Positions 57,749 through 64,000 of a stretch of 64,000 bases of DNA are shown here, piece by piece. Origin of the DNA: Phycicoccus sp. CSK15P-2 (lineage in GTDB: Bacteria > Actinomycetota > Actinomycetes > Actinomycetales > Dermatophilaceae); the NCBI RefSeq assembly GCF_016888005.1, contig NZ_JAFDVE010000024.1:62001-126000 (forward strand), written 5' to 3'. A program made the position numbers and the translations under genes. Each line of letters begins with the position of its first letter. Position 1 is the first letter of the stretch. The notes under the pieces were generated by a model. It ran no database searches. It was given only the letters and a program-made list of their open reading frames with translations, and was not told the DNA's origin.

Positions 57749-58177
57749 CTATGGGCGTCGCCGACGCCCCCTGCCGCCCGCCGCGAGGCGTGAGACGGCG
57801 GCGACGATCTCGTCAGGGTCGAAGGGCTTGCCGAACAGGGCGTCGAAGCCGGCACCGCTCGCCTCGGGCTGGTCGGTCTCGGAGGTGGCGGCGGTGAGGA
57901 GGACCACCGGCACGTCGTCGAGCCGGGGGTGGGACCGGATGGCGGCGATGGCCCACCATCCGTCGTAGGGAGCCATCTGCTGGTCCAGGACGATGACGTC
58001 CGGGCGGCGGCGCTCGAGGTCGATGAGGCGCGCCATGGCCTCGTGGCCGTCCGCGGCTTCCTCGACCACGAACCCGCCGATCTCGAGATTGATCCGGAGC
58101 AGCGTGCGGATCGCCTCGGTGTCGTCGCACACGAGGACGAGGGGTGCGGCTCCGGGGTCCTCAGGCCCGGATTGCAT
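57749..58177 (-). CDS. single-domain response regulator
   Basis: 142 aa receiver domain with no output domain. The acidic pair is in VLVCDDTEAIR (Asp18/Asp19), the phospho-acceptor is Asp65 (VIVLDQQMAPYDGW), then Thr95 (LLTAATSE) and Lys117 (LFGKPFDPDE). The C-terminus is a basic tail (GGRGRRRRP). No kinase is adjacent. It lies just upstream of argS on the same strand and is likely in that transcript. Confidence 0.9.
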   Translation of the reverse strand: MQSGPEDPGAAPLVLVCDDTEAIRTLLRINLEIGGFVVEEAADGHEAMARLIDLERRRPDVIVLDQQMAPYDGWWAIAAIRSHPRLDDVPVVLLTAATSETDQPEASGAGFDALFGKPFDPDEIVAAVSRLAAGGRGRRRRP

Positions 58178-58241
58178 GCGGGCCAGAGTAGGCTGCTAGC
58201 CTCTCCCAGCGCCGCGGTTTCGGCCGTGACATGGCCATTCG

Positions 58242-58316
58242 GCCCCCGTAGCTCAGGGGATAGAGCACCGCCCTCCGGAGGCGGGAGCGCAGGTTCGAAT
58301 CCTGCCGGGGGCACCA
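58242..58316 (+). tRNA. tRNA-Arg (anticodon CCG)
   Basis: The cloverleaf folds fully: acceptor GCCCCCG/CGGGGGC, D-stem GCTC/GAGC, anticodon stem CCGCC/GGCGG with loop CTCCGGA (anticodon CCG, decoding CGG), variable loop GAGC, T-stem GCAGG/CCTGC with TTCGAAT. The body is 58242-58313, and CCA (58314-58316) is encoded. Sequence character changes directly after it, so its 3' end is a likely integration site. Confidence 0.97.
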
Positions 58317-58317
58317 C

Positions 58318-58340
58318 ACCGCAGGTCTCTGACCTGCGGT
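58318..58340 (+). terminator. hairpin directly after tRNA-Arg
   Basis: ACCGCAGGTC (58318-58327) pairs perfectly with GACCTGCGGT (58331-58340) around a TCT loop. It is followed by GATGTGTTTA with only a short T-run. Probable tRNA terminator. Confidence 0.65.
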
Positions 58341-58757
58341 GATGTGTTTACGGGGGTCGAGCGTGCAACAACCGTGCAACAGCTGAAGTCTGCTGTCGCC
58401 GCACCAGGTGCGCTGTTGCACCCGTCACCCCTCTGAAGAAGCCAAGAAGACCAAAATCGGAATCGACGCTGTGCCAGTTCGTGAGGCGCTCCGCGCTCCC
58501 CAGCACAAGCAACCACGCGACGTGTAGCCAGTGCGAGCGGCCCGTCGCCTGGATCTCGACCGACTCTGAGTCGATCCGAACACAACCTTGCGCTTCCTCC
58601 CGAAGAACACTCGATGCAACAGCCGCCCCACATCAATCATCGCTCCACCAGCGCGAAGTGACCAAAATGTGCAGCCTCTACATCGCGAGCAAATGCTCAA
58701 CGCCAATCTTAATCAAGCACGGACGTTCGATAACCCCTGGCCGCACCTCACCGCCTG
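58341..58757. other. gene-free region with GTGCAAC motifs after the tRNA
   Basis: No convincing gene is seen; open frames here look like shadows. GTGCAACA occurs at 58363-58370, GTGCAACAGC at 58374-58383, and the inverted copy GCTGTTGCAC at 58412-58421. These could be recombinase or regulator sites next to a tRNA integration point. The rest is mixed-composition DNA beyond the 3' end of the DUF4435 gene. Confidence 0.5.
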
Positions 58758-59603
58758 CTAGGCTGCGCAATCCCACATTTCCTCGCCCGCGAGCCGCAAC
58801 AGCCAGTCGCGAAGCGGGTCGAAAACACTTAGCCTGCGGAGCAAAGTGCAGTCAATGCTTGCGTGCAAACCCCTCGCGAAGTCTCTGTGAGATGGCCGGT
58901 GCCCCCCCATATCTCCGATGAGAACGCACATCGCTATCAGCAAGTCATGGCCATTGCAGAGATACTCGAGATCATCGCCGTCGATGCCCGCTTCGGCAGC
59001 AGTCCGTAACTCACTTTGATGCCCAGGGACACCGGCTTTTAAACATGCAAAGCGAGCTGCGGGTTCGATGTAGTTTCCTGGACTTCCTTGCTTGACGATC
59101 TCCTGTATTGGCAAAGATGCGAAAGAGATTCCTAACTTCTGTACTGACGCATGCCGCCGCATCAGCCCAATCGCGCCGGCCAACGCCACGGCCTCTCCCC
59201 TCACCAAATGAGACAAGCGCGTAGCGGCCTCATGAGTTGTCGCCTCTGAGATGAGGTGGCTATAGACCACCCGCGACACGTGTGGCGCACAGATAAAGAC
59301 AATCTCGGCTTCCAAATCGTAATGAGATGTGGCGAAAACGTTGCTAGGCATCGAAATGCCATCGAGATCTCTGTCAACAACGGCGATGACCCAATCATCG
59401 CCATTTGCCTCATGCAATTCCGCCGCAAGTAAGGTAGCGCGCTTGCCAAATCCAGGGGCGCTACGAACAAACTCATCTCGCATATGCGGAGCCAAAATTG
59501 ACTGATCAGAATCAGATTCTACTAGGACGACGGGTCGACCATCGACCCCTCGCGTCATCTGATTGGTGTTGAAGATTGTTTGGCCTGTTATTGAATCGCG
59601 CAC
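58758..59603 (-). CDS. DUF4435/TOPRIM-like protein, AriB-like effector candidate
   Basis: 281 aa. Near the N-terminus VVLVESDSDQSI carries the TOPRIM-type Glu (Glu29) and VIAVVDRDLDGI the DxDxD triad (Asp77, 79, 81), followed by SHYDLEAEIVF; this is the DUF4435 pattern. The C-terminal half has HDLLIAMCVLIGD and no other known domain. It follows the ATPase gene with 2 bp between stop and GTG start (59603); a GTG at 59642 is a longer option. In PARIS defence systems an ATPase (AriA) precedes such a protein (AriB), which acts as the toxic nuclease. Codon use and GC are clearly lower than in the housekeeping genes to the left. Confidence 0.75.
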   Translation of the reverse strand: MRDSITGQTIFNTNQMTRGVDGRPVVLVESDSDQSILAPHMRDEFVRSAPGFGKRATLLAAELHEANGDDWVIAVVDRDLDGISMPSNVFATSHYDLEAEIVFICAPHVSRVVYSHLISEATTHEAATRLSHLVRGEAVALAGAIGLMRRHASVQKLGISFASLPIQEIVKQGSPGNYIEPAARFACLKAGVPGHQSELRTAAEAGIDGDDLEYLCNGHDLLIAMCVLIGDMGGHRPSHRDFARGLHASIDCTLLRRLSVFDPLRDWLLRLAGEEMWDCAA

Positions 59604-59605
59604 AT

Positions 59606-61027
59606 TTAGTCCACAGTGAGTTCGTTGGTCCGCTCCCACCACGTATCAATTATTTGAGGCGAGTGGGTGGCAACAACGAACCTCAGTTCAGAGAGACGCG
59701 CGATTTCGAGGATATCGCTAAGGAATTGTTGTTGCCATGCAACGTGGAGTGATATCTCGGGTTCATCGATTAGAACTACTGAATTGGGATCAGTGCGGAA
59801 AAGAAGATCGTATAGCAGCACCATTTCGTGCTGCTCACCGGAAGATAGGCTCTCCGACGGGATAAGCGCGTTAGTTTCCTTGCTTCGGACTGAGATGCCT
59901 TTGTTTACATCAATTGTTACGGTCTTGCGAACGAGTCGCGCGTTCATGATCTTGACGAACAACTCTAGACGCTCGAGGAGACCAGTGAAGACAGCCAACT
60001 TCTGCTCTGTGTCATCCAGATAGGTCGACAGGGCCTTGATCTCAAAGGCCCCGAGTTCATTCGCGGGGAGCTCGACCTCTCCTTGGGCATCAATCAACGA
60101 GAAAGTCGCAAGACGCTCACGAAGCTCGTTCTGAGCTTGATACTGCTCCCGAATCATCTTGTCGCTCGACGTCTTGTCTTGATTCTCAATGATGCGCTTT
60201 GGGAAGGTTCTGTCTAACTGTTGGCTGAGACGAGAGTGTGAAGTGACTGTATGTGAAAGTTGAGCGCGCAGGTCGTCAGAGTGCTGCGTCACCGTGGACA
60301 CGTAGCTCACGGGAGGGACGTCTTCCCACGGCTCCCGGCTGGTGGGCTTGGGCATTGCCATCAGGCGCTGCGTCTCGATGAGATGAATCGGCACCGTGGC
60401 GGTGAAGTCTTTGATGCCGTCTGGCACGGTTGCCATCCGACGTCTCCGCGCCGTCGCGCGGCCAGGAGGAGAGTTCCAGTAGACCCGAGACAAGCGTTCA
60501 TACAATTCGCCAGTGCTTAGCACCTCACCATCAGTGCTATCTCGCCACATTGTCGAATCGATTTGGGTCCAACTGGTAGCCACCTCGAGCCAACGTTCAA
60601 ATCGAGCGTCCCATGCGGTGCGAATCACGTGACCCTCTTCTGAGCCGTCCGCTCGGGTTAGCGTCACTTCACAGACTCTGCCAGTGGGCTCCTCAGCATC
60701 TGCATCGTCTTCAGCTAGCTGGAGCGGAAGTTCCTCCACGCCTTCTGGCTTAACAAACTCAAGCTTGGATCCGTCATCGAATCGCAGTCGAAGGAGGGAG
60801 AAAGGAGTGTGAAGAAGATCGAAACTCTTCATCCCAACGGCCGCACGCATCAATTCTAGTAGTCGCGTCTTACCTACACCGTTAGGGCCGAAGATGATTA
60901 CGAACTCTTGGTCCGCGGGGAAGTCGATTGTGTGGTCGAACGTGCCAAGGAGTTTGGTTACAGCCACCTGCACTAGGCGCGGCTGTCTCTGATCCTGTAT
61001 CGACCCGGACGTCTCCTCGACACTCAT
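59606..61027 (-). CDS. ABC-type AAA ATPase, AriA-like defence sensor candidate
   Basis: 473 aa. The P-loop is IIFGPNGVGKTRLLE (Gly47-Thr54), the ABC signature SLSSGEQHEM is at 393-402, Walker B is VVLIDEPEISLH (Asp421-Glu422), and the switch His is His455 in VVATHSPQIID. Between these lies a coiled-coil-like insertion (about residues 230-380). This is the AAA_15/OLD-type ATPase layout without its own TOPRIM; the nuclease-like domain is in the next gene. No transmembrane parts. The pair resembles PARIS (AriA-AriB). ATG at 61027 is chosen; upstream frame to 61180 does not look conserved. Confidence 0.78.
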   Translation of the reverse strand: MSVEETSGSIQDQRQPRLVQVAVTKLLGTFDHTIDFPADQEFVIIFGPNGVGKTRLLELMRAAVGMKSFDLLHTPFSLLRLRFDDGSKLEFVKPEGVEELPLQLAEDDADAEEPTGRVCEVTLTRADGSEEGHVIRTAWDARFERWLEVATSWTQIDSTMWRDSTDGEVLSTGELYERLSRVYWNSPPGRATARRRRMATVPDGIKDFTATVPIHLIETQRLMAMPKPTSREPWEDVPPVSYVSTVTQHSDDLRAQLSHTVTSHSRLSQQLDRTFPKRIIENQDKTSSDKMIREQYQAQNELRERLATFSLIDAQGEVELPANELGAFEIKALSTYLDDTEQKLAVFTGLLERLELFVKIMNARLVRKTVTIDVNKGISVRSKETNALIPSESLSSGEQHEMVLLYDLLFRTDPNSVVLIDEPEISLHVAWQQQFLSDILEIARLSELRFVVATHSPQIIDTWWERTNELTVD

Positions 61028-61660
61028 GGCTTCAATGTAGACGGTCGCGCCCGCATGTCCCCGCAGCTCTGCGTTCGTGGCACCCCTCAGTGCAGTCAGC
61101 ACGGCGACCGACCAGTTGATGCTTCTTTGGACACACCTACTGTGCGGAGTGCTGGCCGCAACCGGCTGATCCATGGGCATCGCAGGAGTGCTTTTCGCCT
61201 AACCAGACATCGAGTCGGCGCAGGTGGCTACGGCGTCACGTGAGCCTCAGCAGGCGTGGCACCGCGGCCAGCGGACGGAGCACGGCGACGGGGTGTCGTC
61301 GCCGAGTCCGTGACGCACCACCCGGATCGATCGTCGGCGGGGCGTCATCTCGACATCCGCGCTGCCGACTTCAAGTGCCTCCGCCAAGGCGGGTGGCACC
61401 GCTCTACGCTGGCCGCCACGTGCGTCGTCAGAGACGCCAGTGATCGCCGGTGACCAAGCTCCCACGACACCGCCACCAGTTTCTCAGCCGTCCCTGGCTC
61501 TCGGTGGCTCGCACCAAGCGTTCGGTCGCGCTCAGGCTCACTTGCGACGACCCCGATTTCGCAGAACCCCGTCAACCGCACACCTCATGCATGCCGGGGT
61601 GAGGTCTATCGTTGTGACGACCAAAATCGCGCGCGAATCGTGCGCCCAGAGGCGGTGCTC
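61028..61660. other. 633-bp region without a convincing gene
   Basis: Several short open frames (under 80 codons) exist on both strands but none has a recognised domain, a good ribosome site and believable composition together. It must hold the promoter of the ATPase pair (leftward) and of the Cys-rich gene at 61661 (rightward). It may contain decayed gene remnants. Confidence 0.4.
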
Positions 61661-62089
61661 ATGAGCGCAGAACCACCCGAGTCAGCAGCCAACCGGGAAC
61701 GTCGATCTCCGCGCGCACCTGGCCAGATGGTGGCGTGCGGATGGTGCGGTACGGACGTACCCGTCCCGGCGCGCGGCAGGGTGCCGAAGTGGTGCTCCCC
61801 CACTTGTCGACACCGCGCCTGGGAGCAGCGCCGAGCCGCCGAATCGGGCCTGTCCGCGGTCGAGGTTCGTGATCGAGTGATTGAGTCCGTGCGCACCGTG
61901 AAGGTCGTTGAGCACCACCGCGTCGACGTCCCGGTCGATCCACGCCCACGAACCGTTGAGGACTACGCAGCGATCCTCACCGAGCTCGCCGTGCGGCTCG
62001 ACACAGGCCGTGTCTACGACCGCGACCTGCCAACACTCGAGCCTGGAGTCACGGCAGTTTTGGAAGCGATGACCCGCCGCTACCTCTGA
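61661..62089 (+). CDS. small protein with CxxC/CxxxC zinc-finger-like motif
   Basis: 142 aa. VACGWCGTDV (Cys26, Cys29) and KWCSPTCRHRAWEQ (Cys45, Cys49) form a treble-clef-like zinc-binding pattern; the C-terminal half (VEDYAAILTELAVRLDTGRV) is helical. Proteins of this type occur near mobile elements in actinobacteria as far as I recall, with no known function. The ATG at 61661 has AGAGGCGG upstream. Its composition is closer to the host than that of the ATPase pair. Confidence 0.65.
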   Translation: MSAEPPESAANRERRSPRAPGQMVACGWCGTDVPVPARGRVPKWCSPTCRHRAWEQRRAAESGLSAVEVRDRVIESVRTVKVVEHHRVDVPVDPRPRTVEDYAAILTELAVRLDTGRVYDRDLPTLEPGVTAVLEAMTRRYL

Positions 62090-62265
62090 CGGCCAGTGCG
62101 CTGAGCATGCACACGACCCAGATCCATAGGAGGGCCCAAGGGAGGGGCCTCCTCCGGTCCGTCGTCGCTAGCTCGGCTTGCGGCGGAAGGACGCAGGACT
62201 ATGACCACTTGGGCTGGGGGACACACCGCATGGCGTGTGGCAGCGAACGTCCCGCTGGCTTGGCG

Positions 62266-63309
62266 TCATCCCGATGGGTAGACGGTCAGGTCTTCGTCAC
62301 GGACGATGCCATCGACCCATTGCTCCAGTTCGCCAAAGTTGGCGACTCGTGTCAACTTGACCTGATCTTTCGCCACGCCAAGCCGCCTGAGATTGGCAGC
62401 AACTGGGGCTGGGTTGAAGTCCACAATTTCAATCGCCATCCCACCGGCCGACGCGGTCGTCGCGGAGGCGATCAGATTCCCGATTGTGAGGTCAGTTAGA
62501 GGGAGGGAGTATCCGAAGATGCAGAGTCGTTCCGCATTGGTGAGTGCCTCGTGCGCATCCAGCCAGACTTGCCTCGATATGGGGTTGGCGTAGTACGCAG
62601 ATTTTGCGGATGCGGGCGGGACGATAAACAGCTCTTTGCCGGCTGGTTTCAACTCGGGGTCTTCGAGACGAGGATCGAGTTCAGCACCCCACGCCGTTGG
62701 CGGAATGCGGCCGATGGTCTCGCCCGTCACATCTCCAGGTACCCAGAACGTGTCAAGGCTCCCGTGAAGCTTGAGGAGCGAGTAGGTGGATACTCGCTGT
62801 CGACCCGTTGAAAAACCCTGAGGCTCGAGGTAGATAGGCGCCTGTTCGCGCACTCGCTGAGCATGGAACGCAGGGACTGCGGTTCTCTGGCCCTCCACGG
62901 AGCGGAGCATGGTCGTGGTCGCGGACTCCAGCAGTGTGTCGTAGTTGAAGGACACCACGCTATGACGCCCGTTGTGGAGGAATCGAACCAGTCGGTCCAG
63001 CCACGGAGGTATTGGCTCGGCCATGGCCCGTCCCTGCCCGTCCTGGATGGCCTGCCTGATGGCCCTAACCGCGTAGACGAACAGTTGCGAGTTCCCGGCG
63101 TTGACGGCCTCGTCCAGGTACGGCTGTGATTCGGCAAGCACGGAGAGCCATCGTTCGAGATCTTGCCCATCGCGGAGGTCAGGAATGAGTTCAAGCTGGC
63201 GGGGGTCTTGGTCCTCGCGAGTAATGACACCGCACAAGTCGCTAGTGAGGGGGACATGTGACGAGATGGCACGTGAGAAGCCGGCGCCGACGATCATCGT
63301 GAATGTCAT
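62266..63309 (-). CDS. SIR2-like (NAD-hydrolase type) protein
   Basis: 347 aa. SIR2 hallmarks: MIVGAGFSRAIS (GAGFS, residues 8-12) for NAD binding, VVSFNYDTLLE (Asn122, Asp124), LLKLHGSLDTFW with the likely catalytic His182, IFGYSLPLTDL and a final DFNP. This is the SIR2_2-like branch found in phage-defence proteins that destroy NAD, rather than the protein-deacetylase sirtuins (no zinc-binding Cys quartet is visible). No sensor domain is fused to it, so a partner may lie outside the window. It sits about 1.2 kb from the PARIS-like pair. Confidence 0.8.
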   Translation of the reverse strand: MTFTMIVGAGFSRAISSHVPLTSDLCGVITREDQDPRQLELIPDLRDGQDLERWLSVLAESQPYLDEAVNAGNSQLFVYAVRAIRQAIQDGQGRAMAEPIPPWLDRLVRFLHNGRHSVVSFNYDTLLESATTTMLRSVEGQRTAVPAFHAQRVREQAPIYLEPQGFSTGRQRVSTYSLLKLHGSLDTFWVPGDVTGETIGRIPPTAWGAELDPRLEDPELKPAGKELFIVPPASAKSAYYANPISRQVWLDAHEALTNAERLCIFGYSLPLTDLTIGNLIASATTASAGGMAIEIVDFNPAPVAANLRRLGVAKDQVKLTRVANFGELEQWVDGIVRDEDLTVYPSG

Positions 63310-63636
63310 GGGTAGAACTCTGGCAGGCCCAGGTAGTCGGCAGCGGCACGAGGTAGCGCCCGAGATGGCCGCGTGCACCGAGTAGACCCCGAGCGCGTGA
63401 CCAACGTGCGCGGAGTTTCTAGCAGATCCGGGCTGATGGCGTCGTACCCAGTCATCTGAAGAGCGGACCGGCATCGGCGCCAACCGTGGCCCTCTGCCCC
63501 CACCACCCCCGTGACCAGTCCCATCTGCCGCCCACCAACCAGCAGTTCAGCGAGCGGTCCGGTTCTCGAAGTGCGTCCGCGGGCGGCGTTGTTGTGACGT
63601 AGGTCAGGAAGCGGACGCTCATCTACGCTCGAGACT
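63310..63636. promoter_or_regulatory. divergent intergenic region, SIR2-like gene / zinc-ribbon gene
   Basis: 327 bp between the SIR2-like start (leftward) and the zinc-ribbon gene (rightward). No gene or clear promoter was recognised. Frames here are short and shadow-like. Confidence 0.4.
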
Positions 63637-64000
63637 ATGGCTGTCGATCCTGCGCTCTTCGAGCTTGCGAAACCCGTGGAGGAGGGTTTGGCATGGCCCC
63701 GCCCTGCATGTCCCAACTGCCAATCCGGCTATGTTGGGTTCGCGAAGCCCACTGAGGACGAGAGCCACTCATCGGCTTCCGCACGAACGCACTCGGCGTG
63801 GGACCCGGAGTGGATCAACGGCACCTTCGTCGTACGTGGGCAGTGCGAAAATCCGGATTGCCAACAAGCCGTCCACGGCACAGGCGACTACCGAGTCGAC
63901 TATGCCCGAAAGCGGGACTACGACGAGAACGAGGGCGGCCCTCCGTACTCCACTTTCTACAGCGTCACTCACCTCCACCCGCCTATGCTGCTCATGCCCA
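63637..64000 (+). CDS. zinc-ribbon protein, truncated at window end
   Basis: The frame is open for 121 codons to the edge. CPNCQSGY and CENPDC give a CxxC...Cx4C zinc-ribbon pattern, followed by FYSVTHLHPPMLLMP. N-terminal zinc ribbons of this layout precede a helical domain in DUF4145-type proteins, which occur in restriction/defence loci; this match is tentative. The ATG at 63637 is the first plausible start. The C-terminal part is not visible. Confidence 0.55.
   Translation, partial: MAVDPALFELAKPVEEGLAWPRPACPNCQSGYVGFAKPTEDESHSSASARTHSAWDPEWINGTFVVRGQCENPDCQQAVHGTGDYRVDYARKRDYDENEGGPPYSTFYSVTHLHPPMLLMP

Noticed and set aside
58481-58921. Plus-strand 146-codon frame overlapping the end of the DUF4435 gene
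   Set aside because: It overlaps a well-supported gene on the other strand and has no domain or believable start.
58317-64000. Integrase or transposase completing a mobile element
   Set aside because: No recombinase-like protein is encoded in this part of the window; it may lie beyond 64000.

Overview
The window is high-GC actinobacterial chromosome. From memory, its gene order matches the Mycobacterium tuberculosis block from argS (Rv1292) to glgB (Rv1326c): argS-lysA-hom-thrC-thrB-rho-rpmE-prfA-prmC-sua5-atpI-atpBEFHAGDC-DUF2550-pduO, then nucS, mce, thiolase, thioredoxin-like protein and glgB. Differences in content (an added glyA, fdhA, a bacterial sugar transferase, and no PE/PPE genes) suggest another actinomycete, possibly of the Micrococcales; the genus cannot be fixed from this sequence.

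Layout. Positions 1-11906 hold glycogen and storage-sugar metabolism (glgB, pgm, a HAD phosphoglucomutase with a GH65 enzyme) interleaved with a CnoX-like protein, a lipoprotein/membrane pair and two regulators. Positions 11872-31847 are rich in acyl-CoA metabolism: meaB, thiolase, methylmalonyl-CoA epimerase, crotonyl-CoA carboxylase/reductase, a double-domain 3-hydroxyacyl-CoA dehydrogenase, ethylmalonyl-CoA mutase and a cobalamin adenosyltransferase. Together these cover much of the ethylmalonyl-CoA route of acetate assimilation plus its B12 support. The same stretch has nucS (non-canonical mismatch repair), a dimethylglycine/sarcosine-dehydrogenase-like flavoprotein, an AI-2E-family exporter and several unknowns. 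Formaldehyde dehydrogenase (fdhA) and glyA fit with demethylation by that flavoprotein.

Positions 33257-58177 are the conserved minus-strand housekeeping block: F1Fo ATP synthase with atpI, a sugar transferase, glyA, sua5, prmC, prfA, rpmE, rho, thrB, thrC, hom, lysA, argS and a response regulator. Many neighbours overlap by ATGA, GTGA or TGATG, implying translational coupling. A perfect CRP/GlxR-type palindrome (TGTGA-N6-TCACA) lies upstream of atpI, and a 40-codon ORF bridges atpI and atpB with stop/start overlaps at both ends.

A tRNA-Arg(CCG) at 58242-58316 marks a change of character. To its right, to the end of the window, coding is sparser and much of the DNA, especially the defence pair, is visibly less GC-rich. 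This part carries an ABC-type ATPase followed by a DUF4435/TOPRIM-like protein (the architecture of the PARIS phage-defence system), a small Cys-rich protein, a SIR2-like protein and a truncated zinc-ribbon gene. It looks like the start of a defence island using the tRNA as boundary; no integrase or second attachment site is inside the window.

Intergenic structure is notable. Long perfect hairpins without a U-tract sit at four convergent gene junctions. Two back-to-back 29-nt hairpins lie between rpmE and prfA. Degenerate 27-bp and 29-bp tandem arrays surround the hairpin after pgm.
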